Assembly (NCBI RefSeq): GCF_900092025.1
Contig: NZ_FLTX01000003.1
Location: 1-64,000, forward strand
Direction: 5' to 3'
DNA length: 64,000 nt
DNA from: Xanthomonas bromi
GTDB lineage: Bacteria > Pseudomonadota > Gammaproteobacteria > Xanthomonadales > Xanthomonadaceae
Below, piece after piece: positions 1 through 8,553 of this stretch. The notes under the pieces are model-generated. The model did not search any database. It saw only the letters and a program-made list of their open reading frames with translations, and had not been told where the DNA came from. The position numbers were made by a program, and so were the translations under genes. Position 1 is the first letter of the stretch. Each line of letters begins with the position of its first letter.

Positions 1-35
1 TCCCGAATCCCGAATCCCGAATCCCGAATCCCGGC
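1..35. repeat. GGGAATC-family spacer repeat, one arm
   Basis: About four and a half perfect copies of the heptamer TCCCGAA. It is the same repeat family found as paired inverted arms in at least seven other spacers of this window (near 8.5, 23.7, 32.8, 35.3, 36.1, 37.6 and 45.5 kb). Here only the GATTCCC-type arm is inside the window; its partner, if present, lies to the left. Confidence 0.8.
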
Positions 36-151
36 CCTTGAGCCATACCGTACCGTCTGGTACGTTCGCCTGGTGTTCTCCCCCCCGAACCACGGATGCA
101 TGGCAATGGCCGCTGGGCCATCCCGGCCCGGCTTTGCGTGGAGACAGCAGC

Positions 152-1732
152 ATGAGCAAACGTTGGATTGGGAGCATCGCCGCACTGGCGTTGCTGGTGG
201 CCTCGGCGCCGGCGGTGGCGGGTGCTTTCAGCAAGAGCGATGAACGCATCCCCGGCTGGGACGGCGCGCAGATGGGCGCCTTGGTGCTGGTGCCGCAGGG
301 ACAAGGCGCCGGGCCGTTTCCACTGATCGTGATGCCGGCCAGCTGGTCGTTGCCGAATCTGGAATATCTGGGACGCGCCAACCACTTGGCCAGCGAGGGC
401 TACGTGGTCGTCAGCTATACCTCGCGCGGGTTCTGGGATTCGGCCGGGCAGGTCGATATTGCCGGGCCGGACACGGTGGAAGACGTCAGCGCGGTGATCG
501 ACTGGGCACTGGCGCATACGCCGGCCAATCCGAATGCGATCGGCGCGTCGGGCATTTCGTACGGGGCAGGCATCAGCCTGCTGGCCGCCGAGCGCGACCC
601 GCGCATCAAGGCGGTGGCCGCGCTCAGTGGCTGGGCCGATCTGGAAGCCTCGCTATATTCCAATCGCACGGTCAGCCAGCAAGGCGTCGGGCTGTTGGTG
701 GGCGCAGGCGCGCTGACCGGCCGGGCCGGGCCGGACCTGAGCCAGATCGGCGCACGCGTGGCGCAAGGCGATTACGACGGCGCGGTGCAGGGCTTCCTGC
801 CGCAAGCCGCGTCGCGCAGCCCTGCCACCGACGTGGCTGCGCTCAACGCACGTGGCACCGCCGTGCTGCTGGGTCATGCGTTCAACGACGGGTTGTTCCC
901 GCCGAACCAGACCATTGCGTTCTTCAACCAGTTGCGTGGCCCGAAACAACTGTTGCTCAGCCAGGGCGATCACGCCACCACGGAGCTGCCCGGCGCCTTG
1001 GGCTTGCCCAACGAGATATATACCGCGACCACGCGCTGGTTCGATCGCCATCTCAAGCAACTCCGCAACGGGGTGGATGCAGAAGCGCCGGTGCGGCTGT
1101 CGCCTCGTGCCGGGCAATGGCTGGACTATCCGGATTGGGCGTCGGTCCAACAGGCCACCACGCAGTTTGGCCTCTCCGCACCAGCAGGGGCGCTCAGCCC
1201 GACCGGTGGGCTGACCGGCGGGACGGCGAGCGGATGGCAATCGCGTATCGCCACCGACGTGCCGACCCTGGCCGATTCCGGCGTGGTGCTGGTCAGTGGA
1301 TTGCTGCAGGGCATTGGCGTGCCGGTGAGCACCTCCATTCCGCTGGTCAACCGCGCCGGTGCCGCAGTGTGGGTGGGCTCGCCATCGAATAGTGCGCGAC
1401 GCCTGGCGGGTAGCCCGTCGCTGCGTGTGACGGTGGTCCCCAGTCAATCGAAGGTAAGTCTGTTTGCGTATCTGTACCGCATGGATGGCTTGGGCATGGC
1501 GCAACTGATCACGCACGCACCTTACTCGCTGTGCAATGCCACACCAGGGCGCGCCGTCACCCTGGACTGGCCATTGCAGGCGGCGGCAACCGAGATTCCG
1601 GCAGGGCAGCGGCTGGTCCTGGTGATCGACACCCGCGACGCGCGCTATACCGATGCCAGCGACGGCGGTGGCACGGTGACATTCACCTCGCCAGTTGCAG
1701 CACCGTCGGTGTTGAACGTGCCGCTGCGGTAG
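152..1732 (+). CDS. Secreted alpha/beta hydrolase (CocE/X-Pro dipeptidyl-peptidase S15-like)
   Basis: Predicted 526-residue serine hydrolase. I chose the ATG at 152 because it follows GGAGAC and opens a clear signal peptide (basic start, hydrophobic core, AVAGA cleavage region); the open frame reaches back to 38 but the added residues look non-coding. The nucleophile elbow G-I-S-Y-G is near residue 136 (Ser), followed by an HAFNDG segment that could hold the acid and a QGDHATT segment that could hold the catalytic His. The last ~170 residues resemble the jelly-roll domain that follows the hydrolase core in CocE/S15 proteins. Export to the periplasm or outside is inferred from the signal peptide. 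The substrate (acyl ester or X-Pro peptide) cannot be told from sequence. It stands alone, with the effector-like gene 225 bases downstream. Confidence 0.8.
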   Translation: MSKRWIGSIAALALLVASAPAVAGAFSKSDERIPGWDGAQMGALVLVPQGQGAGPFPLIVMPASWSLPNLEYLGRANHLASEGYVVVSYTSRGFWDSAGQVDIAGPDTVEDVSAVIDWALAHTPANPNAIGASGISYGAGISLLAAERDPRIKAVAALSGWADLEASLYSNRTVSQQGVGLLVGAGALTGRAGPDLSQIGARVAQGDYDGAVQGFLPQAASRSPATDVAALNARGTAVLLGHAFNDGLFPPNQTIAFFNQLRGPKQLLLSQGDHATTELPGALGLPNEIYTATTRWFDRHLKQLRNGVDAEAPVRLSPRAGQWLDYPDWASVQQATTQFGLSAPAGALSPTGGLTGGTASGWQSRIATDVPTLADSGVVLVSGLLQGIGVPVSTSIPLVNRAGAAVWVGSPSNSARRLAGSPSLRVTVVPSQSKVSLFAYLYRMDGLGMAQLITHAPYSLCNATPGRAVTLDWPLQAAATEIPAGQRLVLVIDTRDARYTDASDGGGTVTFTSPVAAPSVLNVPLR

Positions 1733-1841
1733 GGCAGCACGCCGCATCTGCATCGATGCCAGGTCGTCCGCCGCGGTACTGGCGAAAAGCGGCGGTTGGC
1801 ACACTATTCGCCGAATCCGCATCTGCACCGGCCACGTCGCG

Positions 1842-1866
1842 TTCGCGCAGGCGAACGCGATTTCTG
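1842..1866 (+). promoter_or_regulatory. Imperfect PIP box (candidate HrpX site)
   Basis: TTCGC, exactly 15 bases, then TTCTG. The plant-inducible-promoter consensus bound by HrpX is TTCGB-N15-TTCGB, so the second half has one mismatch. It lies 92 bases before the start codon of the F-box-like gene. I did not find a convincing YANNNT -10 box at the usual 30-32 base distance, which weakens the call. The left half also takes part in a short hairpin (GTTCGC/GCGAAC). Confidence 0.45.
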
Positions 1867-1957
1867 GTAGTGCGCGCAGACACCAGATCGCTTTCGGGAA
1901 AGTACGTACGAAGCCTAACTCGATGCCGCTGCTGCGGCACACCGCAGGAGACCCGAG

Positions 1958-3436
1958 ATGCCGATCAACCGAACCGGTCTGCCGCACGCTGTGGCGTCAA
2001 CCAGCCAAACGCAGGAGACGTCACAGGCTTCGGCGAGCCAAGGAGTCCTCGACCCAGGCACAGTGCCACCCCAGCATGCCGAGACCTTCGACGGACTTTC
2101 TGCGCTGCCGAGTGATCTACGCCGCGATGTTGTGCAGCGGTGTGGACCACGCAGCCTCGTGCGCCTGGGTAGCGTCTCGCGGCAGATGGCGGAAGACACC
2201 AGGGATGTGCGAGCGTTCCTGACCGCGCGTCCGCGTTATGACCCGAGCTTGGAGTTCGGGGCCGTCCATGATGCAGAAAGCATGCGTGTCGCCCTGGACG
2301 AAGTGACGCATTTCCCCTACCCGGACGATGAGGATCGCAGCGAGCAGATATTGCGTGGATACGGAAGGCTTGCGACGCGGATTCCATCATTGCCGCAGGC
2401 GCAGCGATTTGAGGCGTTTACCGCGGTGCTGAATCACGCCACCCGCTATGACGATGAGGATCGCAGCGAGCAGATATTGCGCGAATACGGAAGGCTTGCG
2501 GCGCGGATTCCATCATTGCCGCAGGCGCAGCGATTTGAGGCGTTTACCGCGGTGTTGAATCACGCCACCCGCTATTCCGGGGATATGGCATTTCGCGTGC
2601 TGGCGCGCTTGACGGATGACCTGGGATGCTTGCCCGAGGACCTGCGCGCGCTCGCCTTCCATGCAATCTTGCCCAGTTTGATTGCCACGCGAAGGCAAGC
2701 GCTGCAGGCTGCTGCCGGAGCAGCGCACGGTGGCCACATGGGGGCAATAGCAGAGGCTGATGCAGCGGGCGTACAAGGTGATGGTGAGCCGGCGGCGCAA
2801 GGCGCTGTGGCTCCGGCCCAGGGTGGCGCTGCCGGAGGCATCGGCGGAGCACTTCCGTTTAATTTGCTGGCATCGACGATCAGACAGCTGCCAGAGGAGG
2901 CAGTCAACCTCGCGATAACCGAGGCTGCCGCGCTTCAGACCGGCCCCCGCCTGCTGGCAGAGGTGACCCTACGACTGCATCTTGTCGTATTGGGGCCGAT
3001 TCACCGATTCCAGCAGGCGTATGCGCAGCTTGCCGAGCACCTAGCGCGTTCCGGCGATGGAGCCGAAGCCTTGACTCACTTGGTGGCCTTGTTGAACAGA
3101 CTGCCCAATCCGGGATTGCGCCAGGCTGCCTTCAGGGAATTGACGCGGGCCGTGCACGCCTTGGACAGCACAGAGAGTGGCGCTGCGGTGTTGAGGCGGT
3201 TGGCCGAGGCGTTGCCGCACCAGCCTGCCGCGGTGCGTTATCTGTGTAGCCTGGATGTGCTTGCAGCGGCGGGGAGCCTCTTCCCGAGCGAGCAGATGCC
3301 GGTCATTGCCGCCGTCCGTGCGCAGGCTGCGGCGATCCCGAACCAGGCCGCTGAACTCATCGCCAGATGCGATGACGCGACCGCCACGGCCAGCATGATG
3401 CTTGCGACTGTGTCGCGCAGGTACATGGACATGTGA
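1958..3436 (+). CDS. Candidate F-box-like type III effector (XopI-like)
   Basis: Predicted 492-residue soluble protein with no signal peptide or membrane segment. The start at 1958 follows AGGAG by seven bases. The first ~45 residues are rich in Ser, Thr, Gln and Pro, as in type III secretion signals. Residues ~48-90 carry an F-box-like pattern (LSALPSDLRRDVV...LVRLGSVSRQM). Two nearly identical 42-residue repeats follow (~123-206), encoded by a 126-bp tandem duplication. The rest is helical and leucine-rich with a Gly/Ala linker near residues 250-295. Known Xanthomonas F-box effectors such as XopI bind plant Skp1 to hijack ubiquitination; assigning that role here is inference from the motif, the N-terminus and the upstream PIP-like box. 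An unrelated helical-repeat protein remains possible. Confidence 0.55.
   Translation: MPINRTGLPHAVASTSQTQETSQASASQGVLDPGTVPPQHAETFDGLSALPSDLRRDVVQRCGPRSLVRLGSVSRQMAEDTRDVRAFLTARPRYDPSLEFGAVHDAESMRVALDEVTHFPYPDDEDRSEQILRGYGRLATRIPSLPQAQRFEAFTAVLNHATRYDDEDRSEQILREYGRLAARIPSLPQAQRFEAFTAVLNHATRYSGDMAFRVLARLTDDLGCLPEDLRALAFHAILPSLIATRRQALQAAAGAAHGGHMGAIAEADAAGVQGDGEPAAQGAVAPAQGGAAGGIGGALPFNLLASTIRQLPEEAVNLAITEAAALQTGPRLLAEVTLRLHLVVLGPIHRFQQAYAQLAEHLARSGDGAEALTHLVALLNRLPNPGLRQAAFRELTRAVHALDSTESGAAVLRRLAEALPHQPAAVRYLCSLDVLAAAGSLFPSEQMPVIAAVRAQAAAIPNQAAELIARCDDATATASMMLATVSRRYMDM
2324..2575 (+). repeat. 126-bp perfect-period tandem duplication inside the effector gene
   Basis: Copies at 2324-2449 and 2450-2575 abut with no spacer and differ at only four bases by eye (about 97% identical). 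The period is 42 codons, so the reading frame is kept. The two protein copies differ at two residues (GY/EY and AT/AA). Confidence 0.95.
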
Positions 3437-3869
3437 GCGCTGTTTGGTTAAGTGTGGTCTGGTCACACAAGCGGACGCGCATGCCCGGCGCCATCCCGGT
3501 CTGGCGCGGCGCCAAGGCGTCGGCGCCATCTGCGCGCCGCCAGGCCAGCGCAGTGAGGCATGCCAACCGCAGGAGCGCCCGGCGGGCTCTCTGGTCAAGA
3601 CGCAGGGCTGGCCTGCGCATTTTATGCGGAATTTACGTGGCGGCTAATTCAGGTCCATAGCGACTTTACGCAGCCCAGGCAGAGACTGCGCACGTTGGCG
3701 GAGCGGTTCCGCCGTGGACGATCCCGATGCATTCCTTCACTTGTCTGCTCCATCGGCGCTTCTCGCCCGGTGCGGCAGCGCGTTGCCATGTTGGCACGCA
3801 CACGCTGCCTGCGCCGTTGCACATCGCATCCATCGCGCCGTCGTGCGCACGTCTCGGGGAGTAGCTGAT
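3437..3869 (+). other. Intergenic region upstream of the kdp operon
   Basis: 433 bases with no convincing gene. It holds the candidate KdpE site at 3621-3637 and otherwise no strong promoter or terminator that I can defend. It presumably contains the kdp promoter. Confidence 0.5.
3621..3637 (+). promoter_or_regulatory. Candidate KdpE operator
   Basis: TTTATG, five bases, TTTACG. The E. coli KdpE site is TTTATA-N5-TTTACA, so each half differs only in the last base and the spacing is identical. It sits about 230 bases before kdpF, the first gene of the operon whose regulator KdpE is encoded downstream. Function is inferred from similarity. Confidence 0.5.
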
Positions 3870-3962
3870 ATGCCTGCCTGGTTGTCCCTGTTGTGCGGCG
3901 TGGCCGTACTCGTTGCCGCTGCGTACCTGCTGTACGTGGTGCTGCGGCCTGAAGACTTCTGA
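3870..3962 (+). CDS. kdpF: KdpF, small subunit of the Kdp potassium ATPase
   Basis: A 30-residue peptide consisting of one hydrophobic membrane helix and a short polar end (LRPEDF). KdpF stabilises the KdpFABC complex in the inner membrane. Identification rests on its size, single helix, the conserved LRPE-type ending, and its position 15 bases ahead of kdpA. The start is ATG at 3870. Confidence 0.88.
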   Translation: MPAWLSLLCGVAVLVAAAYLLYVVLRPEDF

Positions 3963-3977
3963 TCCGAGTGCGCTCCA

Positions 3978-5771
3978 ATGACTGAAACTTTTCTTGTGTA
4001 CGCGCTGGCCATCGTGCTGGCGTGGCCTCTGGGCCGTTATCTGGCCGCCGTGATGCGCGGCGCACCGATGCGTGGCGATGCGTTGTTCGGCTGGATCGAA
4101 CGGCCGTTGTACGCCTTGCTCGGCACGCGCCCGCAGCAGGGCATGTCGTGGCGTGGGTACAGCGGGGCATTTTTGCTGAGCAACCTGATCGTTGGCTTGC
4201 TGACCTGGGTAGTGTTCATGACCCAAGCGTGGCTGCCGTTCAATCCGGACGCCATCCCGAACATGCGCTGGGATACCGCGCTGCACACCATGGTGTCGTT
4301 CGTCACCAACACCAATCAGCAGCATTACTCCGGCCAGGCGCAATTGTCGTATCTGGCGCAGATGACCGGCATCGTCGGCCTGCAGGTGGTAACGCCGATG
4401 ATGGGGTTGGCACTGGCGGTTGCGACGCTGCGTGCGTTGTTCGGTGGCCGCGCTGCCAAACAGGCGTCGGATGCTGCACTTACATCGGACACGACGTCCG
4501 GGACCGACGTGTCGACGTCGGAACCGTCGCATCAGGGACGCCACCACACGGGTTCGGGCCTGGAAGCCCTGCCTGAAGCAGACGTCGGCAATTACTGGGC
4601 CGACGTGATCCGCTCCAGCGTGCGCGTGTTGTTGCCGCTGTGCCTGCTATGGACCGTCTTGCTTGGCTGGCAGGGTGTGCCGTCGACATTGCATGGCGCG
4701 GCGACCGCTGCACCGTTGGATAGCAGTGCCGGCATGTCCAAGCAGACCATTCCAGTGGGCCCGGTTGCGGCGATGGTGGCGGTGAAACAGCTCGGCACCA
4801 ACGGCGGTGGCTGGTACGGCCCCAATAGTTCGGTCGCGCTGGAAAACCCCACGCCATTGAGCAATTTTCTGGAAACCTTGGCCATCGTGTTATTGCCGAT
4901 GAGCTTGGTGTTCATGGTCGGCTATCTGACCGGACGCAAGCGACTCACTGCGTTGGTGTTCGGCACCATGTTGACGATGTCGGCCGCGTCCACCGCGTTG
5001 TTGATGTGGTCCGAAGCGCATTCGGCCAGCGCGAACTCGCCGGCACTGATGGAAGGCAAGGAAGTGCGTATCGGTGCGGATGCCTCTGCGTTGTGGGCGG
5101 CGTTGACCACGCAGACCTCCAATGGCTCGGTCAACGCGATGCACGATTCCTTGGCGCCGTTGAGCGGCCTGGTGACCCTGGTCAACATGCTGATCAATGC
5201 CGTCTGGGGTGGTATCGGCTGCGGCTTGCAGCAGTTTGTGGTGTATCTGTTGCTGAGCGTGTTCCTGGCCGGTTTGATGACCGGACGCACGCCGGAGTTG
5301 TTCGGCCGCAAGATCGAATCGCGCGAAGTGCAGTTGCTGGCGTTGTTGATCCTGCTGCAGCCGTTGGTGGTGCTGGGCTTTACCGCTGCGGCGCTGGCAT
5401 TGCCGGCATTTACCGCCAATTCCAACCCCGGTTTCCACGGCATCAGCCAGGTGTTCTACGAGTACACCTCAGCGTTTTCCAATAACGGTTCGGGTTTCGA
5501 AGGTCTGGGCGATGCCACGTACTGGTGGAATCTGAGCTGCTCGTTGGTGCTGGTGCTGGGGCGCTATCCGGCGTTGATCCTGCCGTTGATGGTGGCTGCG
5601 CGCATGGCAGTGAAGCGGCGTGCGCCTGAGTCGGCCGGCAGCCTGCAGGTCGAAACGCCCACCTTTGCGCTGACCCTGATGGCGATCGTGCTGGTGCTGA
5701 CCGTGCTGCAGTTCATGCCGGCACTGGTGCTGGGTCCTATCGCTGAACACCTCGCCCTGGCGGCGTCCTGA
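3978..5771 (+). CDS. kdpA: KdpA, potassium-binding channel subunit
   Basis: Predicted 597-residue polytopic inner-membrane protein of the SKT superfamily. It contains four selectivity-filter repeats, visible as segments such as TNTNQQHYSG, QLGTNGGGWYGPNS and SAFSNNGSGFEG. KdpA takes up K+ with very high affinity and passes it to KdpB for ATP-driven transport. A hydrophilic insertion near residues 160-200 (rich in Ser, Thr and His) varies between species. It is followed by kdpB after 12 bases in one transcription unit with kdpF, kdpB, kdpC, kdpD and kdpE. Confidence 0.97.
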   Translation: MTETFLVYALAIVLAWPLGRYLAAVMRGAPMRGDALFGWIERPLYALLGTRPQQGMSWRGYSGAFLLSNLIVGLLTWVVFMTQAWLPFNPDAIPNMRWDTALHTMVSFVTNTNQQHYSGQAQLSYLAQMTGIVGLQVVTPMMGLALAVATLRALFGGRAAKQASDAALTSDTTSGTDVSTSEPSHQGRHHTGSGLEALPEADVGNYWADVIRSSVRVLLPLCLLWTVLLGWQGVPSTLHGAATAAPLDSSAGMSKQTIPVGPVAAMVAVKQLGTNGGGWYGPNSSVALENPTPLSNFLETLAIVLLPMSLVFMVGYLTGRKRLTALVFGTMLTMSAASTALLMWSEAHSASANSPALMEGKEVRIGADASALWAALTTQTSNGSVNAMHDSLAPLSGLVTLVNMLINAVWGGIGCGLQQFVVYLLLSVFLAGLMTGRTPELFGRKIESREVQLLALLILLQPLVVLGFTAAALALPAFTANSNPGFHGISQVFYEYTSAFSNNGSGFEGLGDATYWWNLSCSLVLVLGRYPALILPLMVAARMAVKRRAPESAGSLQVETPTFALTLMAIVLVLTVLQFMPALVLGPIAEHLALAAS

Positions 5772-5783
5772 GAGTTTTGAGCA

Positions 5784-7832
5784 ATGTCTACGATCGATAC
5801 GACTGAAAAACGCGAGCGCGGTGACGCAGCGTTGTTCGATACCGCCGTGCTGGTTGCGGCAATGCGCGCCGCCTTCGGCAAGTTGGCGCCGCGGCATCTG
5901 CTGCGCAGCCCGGTGATGGCGGTGGTGATGGGCGGCACCTTGCTGGCGGCGGTAATCACGGCCAGCGGGCATGCGCATGCCGGCTTCGGCTGGGCGGTGA
6001 CGGCGATTCTGTTCGTCACCGTGTTGTTCGGCAACTTTGCCGAAGCCATTGCCGAAGCGCGTGGCCGCGGCCAGGCTGCTTCGTTGCGGCGTGCACGCAA
6101 GGACCTGGTGGCACGCCGGGTGGAAACCGCACTTGGTGGCCGCGAAACCCGCGTGCCGGCAGCAGAGCTGCGTCCGGGCGATTACGTCATGGTGTCCGAA
6201 GGCGAATTCGTGCCGGCCGATGGCGAGATCGTGCGGGGTGTTGCCACCATCAACGAGGCAGCGGTGACCGGCGAATCGGCACCGGTGTTGCGCGAGGCCG
6301 GTACCGACCGTAGCGGCGTCATCGGTGGCACGCGCGTGCTCTCCGACGAGATCGTGTTCAAGGTCACCGCCGAGCCGGGGCACAGCTTCCTCGATCGCAT
6401 GATTGCGTTGGTGGAAGGCGCCAACCGACAGAAGACGCCGAACGAAATCGCGCTGACCTTGTTGCTGGCCGCGATGACGCTGACCTTCCTGATCGTGGTG
6501 GCGTCGCTGCCGGCGATCGCGGGCTTTGTCGGTGTCTCGTTGGACCCGCTGTTGCTGATTGCGCTGCTGGTGTGCCTGATCCCGACCACCATCGGCGGGC
6601 TATTGCCGGCGATCGGTATTGCCGGCATGAACCGCGCGCTGTCGGCCAATGTGCTGGCCAAATCCGGCAAGGCAGTGGAAGTGGCTGGCGACGTGGATGT
6701 ACTGCTGCTCGACAAGACCGGCACGATCACCTACGGCGACCGCCAGGCCACTGCATTCCATCCGCTGGCTGGCGTCGACCGCGCACAGCTGCGCGATGCG
6801 GCCATGCTCGCCTCGCTGGCCGACCCGACGCCGGAAGGTAAATCCATCGTCAAGCTGGCGCGCCAGCAAGGCGCGGTTGCAGTGGAGGGGGAGGGTGCGC
6901 ATTTCATCGCGTTCACCGCACAGACGCGCATGTCCGGTGTGGATCTTGGCGGGCGCAGCATCCGCAAGGGCGCCGGCGATTCGATCGTGGCGTATGTGCA
7001 GGGCATGGGCGCGACGGTGTCACCGGAATTGCAGGGTCGCATCGAAGAAGTCGCGCGTGGCGGTGCCACGCCGCTGGTGGTGGCCGAAGGCCGCCATGTG
7101 CTCGGTGTGGTCGAGTTGAGCGACGTGGTCAAGCAGGGCATCAAGGAAAAATTTGCGCTGCTGCGTGCGATGGGCATCAAGACGGTGATGATCACCGGCG
7201 ACAACCCGCTCACCGCGGCTGCCATTGCCGCCGAAGCCGGCGTGGACGACTACATCGCCCAGGCCCGCCCGGAAGACAAGCTGGCACGCATCCGTGCCGA
7301 GCAGGCTGGCGGACGGCTGGTGGCGATGGTCGGCGACGGCACCAACGACGCCCCGGCGCTCGCACAGGCCGACGTGGGCCTGGCGATGAACTCCGGTACC
7401 CAGGCCGCCAAGGAAGCCGGCAACATGGTCGATCTGGATTCGGATCCGGCCAAGCTGCTGGCGGTGGTGGAAGTGGGCAAGCAGCAGCTGATCACGCGCG
7501 GCGCCTTGACCACGTTCTCGTTGGCCAACGACGTTTCCAAGTATTTCGCGATCCTGCCGGCGCTGTTTGCTGCTGCGATCCCGTCGATGGCCGCGCTCAA
7601 CGTGATGCAGCTCTCCAGCCCGCGCCACGCGGTACTGGCGGCGTTGATCTTCAATGCGTTGATCATTCCGGCATTGATTCCGCTGGCGTTGCGCGGCGTG
7701 CGTTTCCGTCCTTCCAGCGCCACGGCGTTGTTGCGCCGAAACATGCTGATCTACGGCGTGGGTGGCGTGTTGCTGCCGTTCGCTGCGATCAAAGTGATCG
7801 ATCTGGCGCTGGTCGCCGTCTTCGGCGCCTGA
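5784..7832 (+). CDS. kdpB: KdpB, P-type ATPase subunit
   Basis: Predicted 682-residue P-type ATPase that drives K+ import. The phosphorylation motif DKTGT has its Asp at residue 310. Other P-type signatures are TGES (~residues 161-164, actuator), the [10 protein letters not shown] segment, and [10 protein letters not shown] (hinge). Hydrophobic segments occur at residues ~35-90, ~220-280 and in the last 110 residues. The length matches the family. It sits between kdpA and kdpC. Confidence 0.98.
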   Translation: MSTIDTTEKRERGDAALFDTAVLVAAMRAAFGKLAPRHLLRSPVMAVVMGGTLLAAVITASGHAHAGFGWAVTAILFVTVLFGNFAEAIAEARGRGQAASLRRARKDLVARRVETALGGRETRVPAAELRPGDYVMVSEGEFVPADGEIVRGVATINEAAVTGESAPVLREAGTDRSGVIGGTRVLSDEIVFKVTAEPGHSFLDRMIALVEGANRQKTPNEIALTLLLAAMTLTFLIVVASLPAIAGFVGVSLDPLLLIALLVCLIPTTIGGLLPAIGIAGMNRALSANVLAKSGKAVEVAGDVDVLLLDKTGTITYGDRQATAFHPLAGVDRAQLRDAAMLASLADPTPEGKSIVKLARQQGAVAVEGEGAHFIAFTAQTRMSGVDLGGRSIRKGAGDSIVAYVQGMGATVSPELQGRIEEVARGGATPLVVAEGRHVLGVVELSDVVKQGIKEKFALLRAMGIKTVMITGDNPLTAAAIAAEAGVDDYIAQARPEDKLARIRAEQAGGRLVAMVGDGTNDAPALAQADVGLAMNSGTQAAKEAGNMVDLDSDPAKLLAVVEVGKQQLITRGALTTFSLANDVSKYFAILPALFAAAIPSMAALNVMQLSSPRHAVLAALIFNALIIPALIPLALRGVRFRPSSATALLRRNMLIYGVGGVLLPFAAIKVIDLALVAVFGA

Positions 7833-7866
7833 GTTGCGTGTGAAGCACCTTTCTACTTCCGGGAAC

Positions 7867-8502
7867 ATGTCCATGTCTTCTTCCTTGCCGTTACGCGACG
7901 ACGGTGCCCTGCGCGGTTCGCTGATGCTCGCGGTGTTCATTCTGCTCGGCCTGGGCTTGTCCTATTCGCTGATCGCCACCGGCATCACCGGTGCGCTGTT
8001 CTCCGAACAGGCCAACGGCTCGCTGTTGCGTGTCGATGCACGCGTCGTCGGCTCGGCGTTGGTTGCCCAGCCGTTTACCGATGCGCGCTATTTCCAGCCG
8101 CGTCCTTCGGCGGCCAAGTACGACCTCACCGCCGCTTCGGGCAGCAACCAGGCACGCTCCAATCCTGATCTGCTGGCCCGTATCGCTGCCGCGCGCACAC
8201 AAGTGGCAGCGCGCGACGGCATTGCGCCGGACGCGGTGCCGGGCGAGTTGCTGACGCAATCCGGCAGCGGCCTGGACCCGCATCTGAGTCCTGCCGGCGC
8301 ACAGGTGCAGATCCGCCGCGTGGCCGCCGCACGCGGCTGGCCGGAGCAACGCGTTGCAGCATTGGTGCAGGCTGCGACCGAAGCCCCGCAGTTCGGACTG
8401 TTTGGACAGCCGCGGGTCAACGTGCTCGCCCTGAACCTGGCGCTGGACAAGGCCGGGACTGGGGAGGCGGGAATCGGGAATGGGGTGAAGCAAAAGCACT
8501 AG
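7867..8502 (+). CDS. kdpC: KdpC, accessory subunit of the Kdp ATPase
   Basis: About 211 residues from the ATG at 7867; a TTG at 7834 would add eleven residues but is a poor start. There is one N-terminal membrane helix, then a periplasmic domain with the family motif FQPRPSA. KdpC bridges KdpA and KdpB and raises ATP affinity. The final residues (GEAGIGNGVKQKH) are encoded by the spacer repeat GGGAATC/GGGAATG, so the natural C-terminus has been extended or replaced by repeat DNA. Confidence 0.95.
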   Translation: MSMSSSLPLRDDGALRGSLMLAVFILLGLGLSYSLIATGITGALFSEQANGSLLRVDARVVGSALVAQPFTDARYFQPRPSAAKYDLTAASGSNQARSNPDLLARIAAARTQVAARDGIAPDAVPGELLTQSGSGLDPHLSPAGAQVQIRRVAAARGWPEQRVAALVQAATEAPQFGLFGQPRVNVLALNLALDKAGTGEAGIGNGVKQKH

Positions 8503-8552
8503 GATCGTTGGGCAGCTGTAGGCTTTGCCATTCCCCATCCATTCCCCATTCC
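8469..8552. repeat. Paired GGGAATC spacer repeat (inverted arms)
   Basis: The forward arm (GGGAATC, GGGAATG units, 8469-8486) lies in the end of kdpC. The inverted arm (ATTCCCC units) is at 8528-8552, directly before the kdpD start. The arms could pair around a ~40-base loop. Confidence 0.75.
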
Positions 8553-8553
8553 A

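Noticed and set aside
653-1987. 444-codon minus-strand open frame over the hydrolase gene
   Set aside because: Antisense shadow: composition is Arg/His/Cys-rich and the plus strand has a clear signal peptide and catalytic motifs.
3437-3869. Potassium- or c-di-AMP-sensing riboswitch ahead of kdp
   Set aside because: I could not find the conserved core of a known class; only a KdpE-like site is supported.
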